A stretch of DNA of 64,000 nucleotides from Pelomonas sp. Root405 (GTDB lineage Bacteria > Pseudomonadota > Gammaproteobacteria > Burkholderiales > Burkholderiaceae_C). The notes beneath the pieces are model-generated. The model did not search any database. It saw nothing but the letters and a program-made list of their open reading frames with translations, and was not told the origin of the DNA. Positions within the stretch are counted from its first letter, which is position 1. The number at the start of each line of letters is the position of its first letter. The translations under genes were made by a program, and so were the position numbers. Shown one piece after another: positions 51,556-59,986 of this stretch. The stretch is taken from NCBI RefSeq assembly GCF_001425165.1, contig NZ_LMDU01000011.1:372058-436057 (forward strand). The letters run 5' to 3'.

Positions 51556-53046
51556 GTGATCACTGAACTCGAATTCCAGAGCCTCGCCGCCGAGGGCTAC
51601 AACCGCATCCCGCTGATCAGCGAGGCCTTTGCGGATCTCGAAACTCCGCTGTCCCTCTACCTCAAGCTTTGCGCGCCCGGCTCGGGGCCGTGCCGCAACA
51701 GCTTCCTGCTCGAATCCGTCGTCGGCGGCGAGCGCTTCGGGCGCTACTCCTTCATCGGCCTGCCGGCGCGCACGCTGATTCGCGCGACCGGTCAGCATTG
51801 CGAGGTGTTGACCGATGGCGCCATCGTCGAGACGCACGAGGGCAACCCGCTCGATTTCATCGCCGCCTACCAGGACCGCATCAAGCCGCGCATCCCCGCC
51901 GGTCTGCCGCGCTTCTGCGGAGGCTTGGCCGGCTACTTCGGCTACGAGGCCGTGCGTGCCATCGAGAAGCGCCTGGACCGCGATCACAAGGGCGAGTCCC
52001 TCGGTACGCCTGACATCGTGCTGCTGCTGTCCGAGGAAGTCGCTGTCATCGACAACCTGTCGGGCCGGCTCTACCTCATCGTCTGGGCCGACCCGCGCCA
52101 GCCCGAGGCCTACTTCCGCGCCAAGAAGAAGCTCTCGCAGTTGCGCGACAAGCTGACCTACTCGGTCAGCGTGCCCAAGGTCCAGCGGTCCGAGTCGCAT
52201 GCGCCGACACGCGCCTTCGCCAAGGCCGACTACCTAGCCGCCGTCGCGAAAGCCAAGGACTACATCGCCGCCGGCGACCTGATGCAGGTGCAAGTGGGCC
52301 AGCGCATCGCCAAGCCCTACAAGGCCGAACCCATTGCGCTGTACCGGGCGCTGCGGGCGCTGAACCCCAGCCCCTATATGTACTTCTACGACCTGGGCGA
52401 CTTCCAGATCGTCGGCGCCAGCCCCGAAATTTTGGTGCGCGAGGAGCACGCCAGCGACGGCAGCCGCAAGGTGACGATCCGGCCGCTGGCCGGCACCCGC
52501 CCGCGCGGCGCGACGCCCGAGCGGGACATCGAACTGGAAGCCGAACTGCAGGCCGATCCCAAGGAGCGCGCCGAGCACCTGATGCTGATCGACCTGGCGC
52601 GCAACGACATCGGCCGCATCGCCCGCACCGGCAGCGTCAAGGTGACGCAGGCCTTCACCATCGAGCGCTACTCGCACGTCATGCACATCGTCTCCAACGT
52701 CGAGGGCGTGTTGCGCCCCGAGGTCGGCCAGCTCGACGTGCTGAAAGCCACCTTCCCCGCCGGCACGCTGACGGGCGCGCCCAAGGTGCGGGCGATGGAG
52801 CTCATCGACGAACTGGAGCCCGTGCAGCGCGGCATCTATGGCGGCGCCTGCGGCTACCTGAGCTTTGCCGGCGACATGGACCTGGCGATTGCGATCCGCA
52901 CCGGCATCATCAAGAACGGCATGCTCTACGTGCAGGCGGCGGCGGGTGTGGTGGCCGACTCGGTGCCTGAGCTGGAATGGCAAGAAACAGAGGCCAAAGC
53001 CAGAGCGCTCTTGCGCGCCGCTGAACTCGTCGAGGAGGGCTTCTAA
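51556..53046 (+). CDS. trpE: Anthranilate synthase component I
   Basis: A 496-residue subunit converting chorismate and ammonia (from TrpG) to anthranilate, the first committed step of tryptophan synthesis. It has the N-terminal regulatory region with LLES (Trp-feedback type), and chorismate-binding motifs (ASPEILVR, RPLAGTRPRGATPERD, HLMLIDLARNDIGRIA, FPAGTLTGAPKVRAMELIDE). The start is GTG at 51556. trpG begins directly after its TAA. Confidence 0.96.
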   Translation: MITELEFQSLAAEGYNRIPLISEAFADLETPLSLYLKLCAPGSGPCRNSFLLESVVGGERFGRYSFIGLPARTLIRATGQHCEVLTDGAIVETHEGNPLDFIAAYQDRIKPRIPAGLPRFCGGLAGYFGYEAVRAIEKRLDRDHKGESLGTPDIVLLLSEEVAVIDNLSGRLYLIVWADPRQPEAYFRAKKKLSQLRDKLTYSVSVPKVQRSESHAPTRAFAKADYLAAVAKAKDYIAAGDLMQVQVGQRIAKPYKAEPIALYRALRALNPSPYMYFYDLGDFQIVGASPEILVREEHASDGSRKVTIRPLAGTRPRGATPERDIELEAELQADPKERAEHLMLIDLARNDIGRIARTGSVKVTQAFTIERYSHVMHIVSNVEGVLRPEVGQLDVLKATFPAGTLTGAPKVRAMELIDELEPVQRGIYGGACGYLSFAGDMDLAIAIRTGIIKNGMLYVQAAAGVVADSVPELEWQETEAKARALLRAAELVEEGF

Positions 53047-53631
53047 ATGCTGCTGATGATCGACAACTACGACAGCTTCACGTTCAACCTCGTCCAGTAC
53101 TTCGGTGAACTCGGCGCGGACGTGAAGGTCGTGCGCAACGACGAGATCACGGTGGCCGAGATGGCCGCGCTGAACCCGGATCACATCGTCTTCTCGCCCG
53201 GCCCCTGCACGCCCAACGAGGCGGGCGTCTGCGTGGAGGCCATCCAGCATTTCATCGGCAAGAAGCCGCTGCTCGGGGTGTGCCTGGGCCACCAGGCCAT
53301 GGGCCAGGCCCTCGGCGGCAAGATCATCCGCGCGCAGCGCCAGATGCACGGCAAGGCCAGCACGCTGACGACAGACCAGCGTGGCGTCTACACCGGCCTG
53401 CCCAAGGAGTTCTCGGTGATCCGCTATCACTCCCTCGTCATCGAGGAAGCGACCTGCCCGGCGGTGCTGGAGATCACGTCGCGCAGCGAGGACGGCGAAA
53501 TCATGGGCGTGCGCCACCGCGAGCTGGCCGGCACGGCCACGCCGCTGGAAGGCGTGCAGTTCCACCCCGAGTCCATCCTCAGCGAGCATGGGCACGCGAT
53601 GCTGCGCAACTTCCTGGAGTTGAGGCCATGA
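53047..53631 (+). CDS. trpG: Anthranilate synthase component II (glutamine amidotransferase)
   Basis: A 194-residue class I amidotransferase supplying ammonia to TrpE. The catalytic Cys is in [15 protein letters not shown] and the His-Glu pair in [13 protein letters not shown]; the N-terminus reads [23 protein letters not shown]. It may also serve p-aminobenzoate synthesis, as in relatives with one shared amidotransferase. Its TGA overlaps the ltaE ATG (ATGA). Confidence 0.96.
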   Translation: MLLMIDNYDSFTFNLVQYFGELGADVKVVRNDEITVAEMAALNPDHIVFSPGPCTPNEAGVCVEAIQHFIGKKPLLGVCLGHQAMGQALGGKIIRAQRQMHGKASTLTTDQRGVYTGLPKEFSVIRYHSLVIEEATCPAVLEITSRSEDGEIMGVRHRELAGTATPLEGVQFHPESILSEHGHAMLRNFLELRP

Positions 53632-54677
53632 GCGACTACGCGCCCGGCTCGGGCGGCAGCGGCGGGGATGCCGTGGTTGACCTGCGCAGCGACACGGTTA
53701 CCAAGCCGACGCGAGCCATGCTGGAAGCCATCGCCGCCGCCAAAGTCGGCGACGACGTCTTCGGCGACGACCCGACCGTCAACGCCCTGCAGGAGCGCGT
53801 CGCCGCCCTGCTCGGCAAGGAAGCCGCCCTCTTCATGCCCAGCGGCACGCAGAGCAACCTCTGCGCGCTGCTCGCCCATTGCGGCCGCGGCGACGAGTAC
53901 ATCGTCGGCCAGCTCGCCCATACCTACCGCTACGAAGGCGGAGGCGCGGCGGTGCTGGGCGGCATCCAGCCCCAGCCACTGAACAACCAGCCCGACGGCA
54001 CGCTCAAGCTCGACGACATCGCCGCCGCGATCAAGCCCGACGACCCGCACTTCGCGCGCACGCGGCTGCTGGCGCTGGAGAACACCTGGGGCGGCCAGGT
54101 GCTGTCCACGCAGTACACCAATGCCGCCTGTGAGCTGGCTCATTCGCGCGGCCTCGCCACGCACCTGGACGGCGCCCGCCTCTTCAACGCCGCGGTCGCC
54201 TCGGGCCGCAGCGTGGCGGACCTGGCGCGGGCCTTCGACTCGGTCTCCATCTGCTTCAGCAAGGGTTTGGGCGCGCCCATCGGCTCCATGCTGGTCGGTT
54301 CGCGCGAGCTGATCGCCAAGGCGCACCGCTCGCGCAAGATGCTCGGCGGCGGCCTGCGCCAAGTCGGCCTGCTGGCCGCGGCGGCCGACCATGCGCTGAC
54401 GCATCACGTGGCACGGTTGGCCGATGACCATGCGCTGGCCAAACGGCTGGCCGAGGGTCTGGCGGCGCTGCCCGGTGTCACGGTCACGCCACCGCAGACG
54501 AATATCGTCTTCGCCCAGATCAGTGACGGCCGCACGCCCGCCCTGTTGGAACACCTGAAATCGCGCGGCGTGCTGGCGACCGGCCTCATCGGGCTGCGTT
54601 TCGTCACGCACCTCGATGTCGACGCGGCCGGCATCGACCATGCCATCGCCGCAGCGCGCAAATTCCTGGAGGCCTGA
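53628..54677 (+). CDS. ltaE: Low-specificity L-threonine aldolase
   Basis: A 349-residue PLP enzyme cleaving L-threonine or allo-threonine to glycine and acetaldehyde. Motifs: [61 protein letters not shown] and the PLP Lys in [16 protein letters not shown]. The N-terminus has a short Gly/Ser extension ([13 protein letters not shown]). It sits inside the trp operon, coupled to trpG by ATGA, which is not part of the tryptophan pathway. Confidence 0.93.
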   Translation: MSDYAPGSGGSGGDAVVDLRSDTVTKPTRAMLEAIAAAKVGDDVFGDDPTVNALQERVAALLGKEAALFMPSGTQSNLCALLAHCGRGDEYIVGQLAHTYRYEGGGAAVLGGIQPQPLNNQPDGTLKLDDIAAAIKPDDPHFARTRLLALENTWGGQVLSTQYTNAACELAHSRGLATHLDGARLFNAAVASGRSVADLARAFDSVSICFSKGLGAPIGSMLVGSRELIAKAHRSRKMLGGGLRQVGLLAAAADHALTHHVARLADDHALAKRLAEGLAALPGVTVTPPQTNIVFAQISDGRTPALLEHLKSRGVLATGLIGLRFVTHLDVDAAGIDHAIAAARKFLEA

Positions 54678-54679
54678 TC

Positions 54680-55180
54680 GTGTCGACGTCCACCTTGCTG
54701 ATCTCGCTCTTCGAGCAGAAGGCCGCCATTGATCGCGAGTTCTTCGCGGCGCTGGCCGGCGCGCCGTTGTCGCCCGAGAACCGCCACATTGCCATCCGCA
54801 CGCTCAACCACATCCACACGGTGGACCGCATCTTTGCGGCCCACCTGCGCGGCGAGCCGCACGGCCTCAAGGCCAGCAACACCGTGGACACGCCGACGCT
54901 GGAACAGCTGCGCGCCGCCGTCGAACGGGTGGACGGTTGGTACGTCGACTACGTGCGCGCACTGCGCCCGGAGCAATTCGAGGAAGTGCTGAGCTTTCGG
55001 TTCACCGACGGCGACGCCGGCCGCATGAGCCGCGAGGAAATCCTGGCCCATGTCATCCATCACGGCAGTCATCACCGCGGCAACGTCGGCATGCTGATGA
55101 AGCAGATCGACCAGGCACCGCCGCGCGACCTGTTCACCCGTTACCTGCATCAACACGAGCCCGCGCGCCGCTCGATCTGA
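54680..55180 (+). CDS. DinB-family protein
   Basis: A 166-residue four-helix-bundle DinB protein with putative metal-binding histidines: one near IRTLNHIHTVDRIF and two in HVIHHGSHHRGNVGML. Many members are thiol-dependent transferases or hydrolases; the activity here is unknown. The start is GTG, 2 bp after ltaE. The gene lies between ltaE and trpD, so it is part of the trp transcript. Confidence 0.9.
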   Translation: MSTSTLLISLFEQKAAIDREFFAALAGAPLSPENRHIAIRTLNHIHTVDRIFAAHLRGEPHGLKASNTVDTPTLEQLRAAVERVDGWYVDYVRALRPEQFEEVLSFRFTDGDAGRMSREEILAHVIHHGSHHRGNVGMLMKQIDQAPPRDLFTRYLHQHEPARRSI

Positions 55181-55189
55181 GGTCTGACC

Positions 55190-56224
55190 ATGGCAATCAC
55201 CGACAACGAAGCCCTGACCCGCGTCATCGAGCACCGCGAGATCTTCCACGACGAGATGCTGACGCTGATGCGCCGCATCATGGCTGGCGAGATGTCGCCC
55301 GTCATCGCCGCCGCGCTGCTGACCGGCCTGCGCGTGAAGAAGGAAACCATCGGCGAGATCACCGCCGCAGCGCAGGTCATGCGCGAGCTGTCCAACAAGG
55401 TGCCGCTGGGACCGCTGCCGCACCTCGTCGACGTCGTCGGCACCGGCGGCGATGGCGCCCACAGCTTCAACATCTCGACCTGCTCGATGTTCGTCGCGGC
55501 TGCGGCCGGCGCGCAGGTCGCCAAGCATGGCAACCGCAGCGTCAGCAGCAAGACCGGCAGCGCCGACGTGCTGGAGGCGCTCGGCGCCAACATCCAGCTG
55601 TCGCCGCGTGCCGTGGCGGCCTGCCTGGACGAATGCGGCATCGGCTTCATGTTCGCGCCCAACCACCACCCGGCGATGAAGAACATCGCGCCGGTGCGCC
55701 GCGAACTCGGCGTGCGCACCATCTTCAACATCCTCGGCCCGCTGACCAACCCGGCCGGCGCGCCCAACATCCTGATGGGCGTTTTCCACCCCGACCTCGT
55801 CGGTATCCAGGTGCGCGTGCTGCAGCGCCTGGGCGCCGAGCATGCGTTGGTGGTCTACGGCAAGGACGGCATGGACGAGATCTCGCTGGGCGCGACGACG
55901 CTGGTCGGTGAGCTCAAGGACGGTGCGGTGCGTGAGTACGAGATCCACCCCGAGGACTTCGGCATGGCCATGGCCAGCAACCGCAGCCTCAAAGTCGAGA
56001 ACCCCGAGCAGTCGCGCGAGATGCTGGTCGGCGTGCTCGACGGCAACCCGGGCCCGGCGCGCGACATCGTGCTGCTGAATGCCGGCGCGACGCTGTACGC
56101 CGCCAACGTGGCGCCGACCTTGGCCGATGGCATCGCCCGCGCCCGGGCGGCGCTGGACAGCGGCGCGGCGCGGGCCAAGCTCGATGCCTTCGTCAAGCAA
56201 ACCCAGCATTTGGGGAAAAGTTGA
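55190..56224 (+). CDS. trpD: Anthranilate phosphoribosyltransferase
   Basis: A 344-residue enzyme transferring phosphoribosyl from PRPP to anthranilate. PRPP site [16 protein letters not shown], then [57 protein letters not shown] and [11 protein letters not shown]. Length is standard. Its stop overlaps the trpC start by one base (TGATG). Confidence 0.96.
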   Translation: MAITDNEALTRVIEHREIFHDEMLTLMRRIMAGEMSPVIAAALLTGLRVKKETIGEITAAAQVMRELSNKVPLGPLPHLVDVVGTGGDGAHSFNISTCSMFVAAAAGAQVAKHGNRSVSSKTGSADVLEALGANIQLSPRAVAACLDECGIGFMFAPNHHPAMKNIAPVRRELGVRTIFNILGPLTNPAGAPNILMGVFHPDLVGIQVRVLQRLGAEHALVVYGKDGMDEISLGATTLVGELKDGAVREYEIHPEDFGMAMASNRSLKVENPEQSREMLVGVLDGNPGPARDIVLLNAGATLYAANVAPTLADGIARARAALDSGAARAKLDAFVKQTQHLGKS

Positions 56225-57015
56225 TGAGCGATATCCTGAACCGCATCGTCGAGGTCAAGTGGGAAGAGATCTCGGCCGCCAAGCTCAGGCGTTCGCTGGC
56301 CTCGCAGCGTGAAGAGGCCGAAGCCCGCAAGGCCGAGCGCCTGGGCTTCGAGCGCTCGCTGCGCGCCAGCATCGCAGCGGGCCGCGCCGCCGTCATCGCC
56401 GAGATCAAGAAGGCCAGCCCCAGCAAGGGCGTGCTGCGCGAGGACTTCAAGCCCGGGCTGATTGCCGAGAGCTACGCCCGCAACGGCGCGGCCTGCCTGT
56501 CCGTGCTGACCGACGAGCGATTCTTCCAGGGCTCCGCCGCCTATCTGCGCGAGGCCCGCACCGCCTGCGAGCTGCCGGTGCTGCGCAAGGACTTCATGGT
56601 CGACGAGTACCAGGTCATGGAAGCCGGCGCGATGGGTGCCGACTGCATCTTGCTGATCGCCGCCTGCCTGGCCGACTCGCAGATGGCCGACCTCGAAGCC
56701 GCGGCGCATGCACTGGGCATGGATGTGCTGGTGGAAGTGCATGACGGTGATGAACTCGACCGTGCGCTGAAGCTGAAGACGCCGCTGGTCGGCATCAACA
56801 ACCGCAACCTGCGCACCTTCGACGTGACGCTGGACACGACGCTCGGCCTGCTGCCGCGCGTGCCGGCCGACCGGCTGCTGGTGACGGAATCCGGCATCCT
56901 CGGCGCGGCGGACGTGCAGCGCATGCGCGACGCCAACGTGCACGCCTTCCTCGTCGGCGAGGCCTTCATGCGTGCGCCCGACCCGGGTCAGGCGCTGGCC
57001 AACTTGTTCGCGTGA
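56224..57015 (+). CDS. trpC: Indole-3-glycerol phosphate synthase
   Basis: A 263-residue TIM-barrel enzyme closing the indole ring. Motifs: [19 protein letters not shown] with the catalytic Glu and Lys, [43 protein letters not shown] and [18 protein letters not shown]. The ATG overlapping the trpD stop is chosen. trpF, trpB and trpA are not in the window, so the pathway is split, as is usual in Burkholderiales. Repeat E starts 4 nt after its TGA. Confidence 0.96.
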   Translation: MSDILNRIVEVKWEEISAAKLRRSLASQREEAEARKAERLGFERSLRASIAAGRAAVIAEIKKASPSKGVLREDFKPGLIAESYARNGAACLSVLTDERFFQGSAAYLREARTACELPVLRKDFMVDEYQVMEAGAMGADCILLIAACLADSQMADLEAAAHALGMDVLVEVHDGDELDRALKLKTPLVGINNRNLRTFDVTLDTTLGLLPRVPADRLLVTESGILGAADVQRMRDANVHAFLVGEAFMRAPDPGQALANLFA

Positions 57016-57019
57016 TGAC

Positions 57020-57156
57020 GCCCCTCGCCCAATCTCGCATCGCTGAACGCGGGCGAGTCTGGTCGGTCCCCCGAGGGGACGGCGATGTTTGCGGCATCGA
57101 GCCGCAAGCACATCGCCCGGCGGGCCGGCTTGGGAGCGGCCCGGCGCTCGCCCCGC
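57020..57156 (+). repeat. Stop-anchored intergenic repeat, copy E
   Basis: Follows the trpC stop (TGATGAC then GCCCCTCGCCC), has a variable segment with TCGCTGAACGCGGGCGA, then CCCCCGAGGGGACGGCGATG, hairpin TTGCGGC / GCCGCAA and GGCGCTCGCCCCGC. Same orientation as the trp genes; it lies between trpC and ung, both plus strand. Confidence 0.87.
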
Positions 57157-57177
57157 AAGTTTCACAGGACCACTGAT

Positions 57178-57864
57178 ATGCGGCTGCCGCTTCAGCTGCC
57201 CGACACCGACTGGCGCCCCGCCGTCGAGGCCTGGGCGATGTCACCGGCCGGGCAGCGGCTGCAGTCGTTCCTCGCCGAACGTCAGGCCGCCGGCGCGACC
57301 ATCTACCCGCCCGAGCCGCTCCGGGCGCTGACGCTGACGCCGCTGTCACAGACCCGCGTCGTCATCCTCGGCCAAGACCCGTACCACGGCCCTGGCCAGG
57401 CCGAGGGCCTGAGCTTCAGCGTGCCGCCCGGCGTGCCACTGCCGCCCAGCCTGCGCAATATCTTCAAGGAAATCCAGCGCGACCTCGACAAGCCCTTCCC
57501 GCCCAATGGCAGCTTGGTGCGCTGGGCCGAAGGCGGCACGCTGTTGCTGAATGCGGTACTCACCGTGGAAGACGGCCAGCCCGCCTGCCACGCCAACAAG
57601 GGCTGGGAGGCGCTGACAGACGCCCTCATCAAGACGGCCGCCGAAGACGCCGCCCCCAAGGTTTTCATGCTGTGGGGCGCCTACGCCCAGGCCAAGGCGC
57701 CACTGATCGATGCGGCCCGGAAGGATCACCTCGTGCTCAAGGCCAACCACCCGTCGCCGCTGTCGGCGCTCAAGCCGCCGCGCCCCTTCATCGGCTGCGG
57801 GCATTTCTCGACCGCCAAGGCCTGGCTGGAAGAGCGCGGCCGCGGCGCGCCTCGCAAGGCCTGA
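57178..57864 (+). CDS. ung: Uracil-DNA glycosylase
   Basis: A 228-residue family-1 UDG that removes uracil from DNA. Catalytic Asp67 is in GQDPYHGPGQAEGLSFSV and His191 in HPSPLSALK. The ATG at 57178 gives the normal length; the open frame extends upstream through repeat E but with no family similarity. An unusual feature is only 21 bp of unique sequence between the repeat and the start codon. Confidence 0.95.
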   Translation: MRLPLQLPDTDWRPAVEAWAMSPAGQRLQSFLAERQAAGATIYPPEPLRALTLTPLSQTRVVILGQDPYHGPGQAEGLSFSVPPGVPLPPSLRNIFKEIQRDLDKPFPPNGSLVRWAEGGTLLLNAVLTVEDGQPACHANKGWEALTDALIKTAAEDAAPKVFMLWGAYAQAKAPLIDAARKDHLVLKANHPSPLSALKPPRPFIGCGHFSTAKAWLEERGRGAPRKA

Positions 57865-58000
57865 GCCGTCTTGACGGCGGCGGATTGTTCCGCTGCAAGC
57901 AACTCGCCGTTCTGCTGCGCCCGCTTTTTCCCGCGGCCTGCAATTCATAAAGTGACAACCTGTCGGCACACCCTTTGCGGTGCCGGCCAGGAGAGTCACC

Positions 58001-58159
58001 ATGAACAACAGCACCCGGTCCTTTTTCTCGCTGATCACCGCCGCGACCGCCGTCACCGCGCTGGCGGCCGGGCTGATGCTGGCGATCAGCGCGCCCGCGC
58101 CGGCGACCGAGGATTTCAGCCCGGCGGTGGTGGCCAGCGCAGCGACCGACGAGGTTTAA
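58001..58159 (+). CDS. Small exported or membrane protein, 52 residues
   Basis: Starts at an ATG 6-7 nt after a good Shine-Dalgarno (AGGAGAG) and ends at TAA 58157-58159. It has a hydrophobic segment (ITAATAVTALAAGLMLAI) after a basic N-terminus and a short acidic tail (ATEDFSPAVVASAATDEV). It may be a secreted peptide or single-pass protein. No family is recognised. Its TAA overlaps the LysR stop on the other strand (TTAA). The 57865-58000 stretch before it holds no other gene. Confidence 0.65.
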   Translation: MNNSTRSFFSLITAATAVTALAAGLMLAISAPAPATEDFSPAVVASAATDEV

Positions 58160-59094
58160 GCCGACAGGCCGCAACGCACCTTCATGCCGGCCGTCGATGA
58201 CTGGCCGAGCAGTTCCACCACCCAGTCAACGAAGACGCGCAGCTTGCTGCTGAGGTGGCGGTTGGGCGGATAGACGACGTGCACGGGGATGGCGTCGCAC
58301 TGCCAATCCTCCAGGATCCGCAGCAGGGCACCGCTCTTGATCAGCGGCGCAGCCATGAAGCAGGTCAGCTGCATGACGCCCAGGTGGGCCAGGCCCGCAT
58401 TGAGATAACCACTGGCGTCGTTGACGGCGATGACATGGTTGCCGACGACGTCCACCACCTCGTCGTCACGCCGGAAGCTGTCCGGCAGCAGCTTGCCGCT
58501 GCGCGCCGAGAAATACCCAACCATGCGATGCGGCGATTGACCCAGCTCCAGCGGGTGGGCCGGCGTGCCGTGGCGGCGCAGGTATTCGGGCGTGGCGCAG
58601 GTGACCATGTGGAACTCGCCGATGCGGCGCGCCACCAGGCTCTGGTCGGTCAGCTCGCCGCCGCGGATGACCGCGTCGATGTTGTCGCTGATCAGGTCGA
58701 CCGTGCGGTCGCTGACACCGAGTTCGATCTGGATGTCCGGGTAGCGGGCATAGAAATCCGGCAGCGCCGGGATGATCATTTCCCGGCCCACCACGCCCGG
58801 CACATCGATGCGGATGCGCCCACGCGGTGTCACCCGCGCCTGGCTCATGCTGCCTTCGAGTTCCTCCAGATCGCCCAGCAGGCGCATCGCGCGCTCGTAG
58901 TACGCAGCGCCGTCGGGCGTGACCGTCACGCGGCGCGTCGTGCGGTTCAGCAGCTTGGTGCGCAGATGGCCTTCCAGCGTCTGGATGAGGCGGGTGACGG
59001 TGGCCTTGGGCAGGTCCAGCGAGTCGGCCGCCTTCGTGAAGGTGCCAGCCTCGACGACCCGGACATAGGCTTGCATAGCGGAGAGTCGATCCAT
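58156..59094 (-). CDS. LysR-family transcriptional regulator
   Basis: A 312-residue LysR regulator: N-terminal HTH (MQAYVRVVEAGTFTKAADSLDLPKATVTRLIQTLEGHL) and a periplasmic-binding-like effector domain. It belongs to the CrgA/AaeR-like branch by appearance. It is divergent from the hydrolase-mexE-mexF genes with an 83-bp spacer containing a candidate dyad, so it probably controls them, in the way MexT controls MexEF in Pseudomonas. It is not clearly a MexT orthologue. Confidence 0.92.
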   Translation of the reverse strand: MDRLSAMQAYVRVVEAGTFTKAADSLDLPKATVTRLIQTLEGHLRTKLLNRTTRRVTVTPDGAAYYERAMRLLGDLEELEGSMSQARVTPRGRIRIDVPGVVGREMIIPALPDFYARYPDIQIELGVSDRTVDLISDNIDAVIRGGELTDQSLVARRIGEFHMVTCATPEYLRRHGTPAHPLELGQSPHRMVGYFSARSGKLLPDSFRRDDEVVDVVGNHVIAVNDASGYLNAGLAHLGVMQLTCFMAAPLIKSGALLRILEDWQCDAIPVHVVYPPNRHLSSKLRVFVDWVVELLGQSSTAGMKVRCGLSA

Positions 59095-59113
59095 GCGCTG
59101 ATTGTTCCAGGTT

Positions 59114-59140
59114 GGGGAAAAGTGATTCGCTTTCGTCCCC
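59114..59140. promoter_or_regulatory. Candidate LysR operator dyad
   Basis: GGGGA (59114-59118) and TCCCC (59136-59140) flank an inner AAAG-N7-CTTT inverted repeat, in the 83-bp spacer between the LysR gene and the hydrolase-mexEF genes. LysR sites typically contain an interrupted dyad of this scale. Assignment is by position only. Confidence 0.35.
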
Positions 59141-59177
59141 GTTTATCCCTAAGGCGTTGATCTCTATCTTTCGCCCC

Positions 59178-59966
59178 ATGGACAAGTTTGCCGCCCCCAC
59201 CACATTGCGCCTGGGCCCCGCGCCGGGTCTCGTGGCCCAGGTCTATGCCGCACGCCGGCCGCTGGATGGCGGCGCCCGCGCGCTCATGCTCTTCCTGCAC
59301 GACGGCAGCTTCACGAGTGGGTCGCTGGCCTCCGCACGCGCCCGGAGCGAAATGCTGGCCGAGGCCGGTGCCGACGTCGTCTCGCTGGACTACCCGCTCG
59401 CACCCGAGCACCCCTTTCCCACCGGCCTGAGTGCCGCCTTCGAAGCGCTGCAGGCTCTGGCCGCCAAGCCGGCCAAGCTGACCGGCAGCGCGCAAACCGC
59501 CCTCTTCGTCGCCGGCGAGGAAGCCGGTGGCAACCTGGCCGCGGCGCTGGCGCTGATGGCGCGCGACCAGCGCGCGCCCCACTTGGCCGGGCAGCTGCTG
59601 ATCTCGCCGATGCTGGACCCCCAGCTTGGCAGCGCGTCGATGCGCGAAGGCGAATGCGGCCATTGCGAATGCATTTATGCCAAGGGCTGGCAGGCCTACC
59701 TGGGCGGCAACACCCGTGCCGACCATCCCTATGCCGCGCCGCTGAACGCCAGCCGCCTTTCGGGCTTGGCGCCGGCCCTGGTGCTCAGCGTCGCCGGGCA
59801 CCCGCTCAATGACGAGGCGCGCCGCTATGCCGCCGCCCTGCGCGAGCACGGTGGCGCCGCCAGGGAGCTGACGCTGCCGGCCATTGCGCCCGGCTATGTG
59901 CTGGCCGCCATCCACGAGTTCCTGAGCCAGGCCGCCGGCCGGGCTCTGTCGCCGCCTTCTGCTTGA
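59178..59966 (+). CDS. Alpha/beta-hydrolase pseudoenzyme (HSL family)
   Basis: A 262-residue protein of the hormone-sensitive-lipase/fold-3 type. Family members read HGGGF and GDSAGG; here the first is HDGSF (41-45) and the second GEEAGG, with Glu115 where the nucleophile Ser should be. The catalytic His region HGF is replaced by APGYVLAAIHEF. The scaffold (SLDYPLAPEHPFPTGLSAAFEAL, LLISPMLDPQLG) remains. It is therefore unlikely to hydrolyse esters. It lies 20 bp upstream of mexE and is presumably cotranscribed. ATG at 59178 is preferred over one 22 codons upstream, which would fall in the LysR spacer. Confidence 0.88.
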   Translation: MDKFAAPTTLRLGPAPGLVAQVYAARRPLDGGARALMLFLHDGSFTSGSLASARARSEMLAEAGADVVSLDYPLAPEHPFPTGLSAAFEALQALAAKPAKLTGSAQTALFVAGEEAGGNLAAALALMARDQRAPHLAGQLLISPMLDPQLGSASMREGECGHCECIYAKGWQAYLGGNTRADHPYAAPLNASRLSGLAPALVLSVAGHPLNDEARRYAAALREHGGAARELTLPAIAPGYVLAAIHEFLSQAAGRALSPPSA

Positions 59967-59986
59967 AAACCCCGGGAGAAATCGAA

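Noticed and set aside
57085-57177. Upstream start of ung within repeat E, and other short frames in the repeats
   Set aside because: The amino acids come from the repeat itself, differ in frame between copies and have no similarity to uracil-DNA glycosylases.
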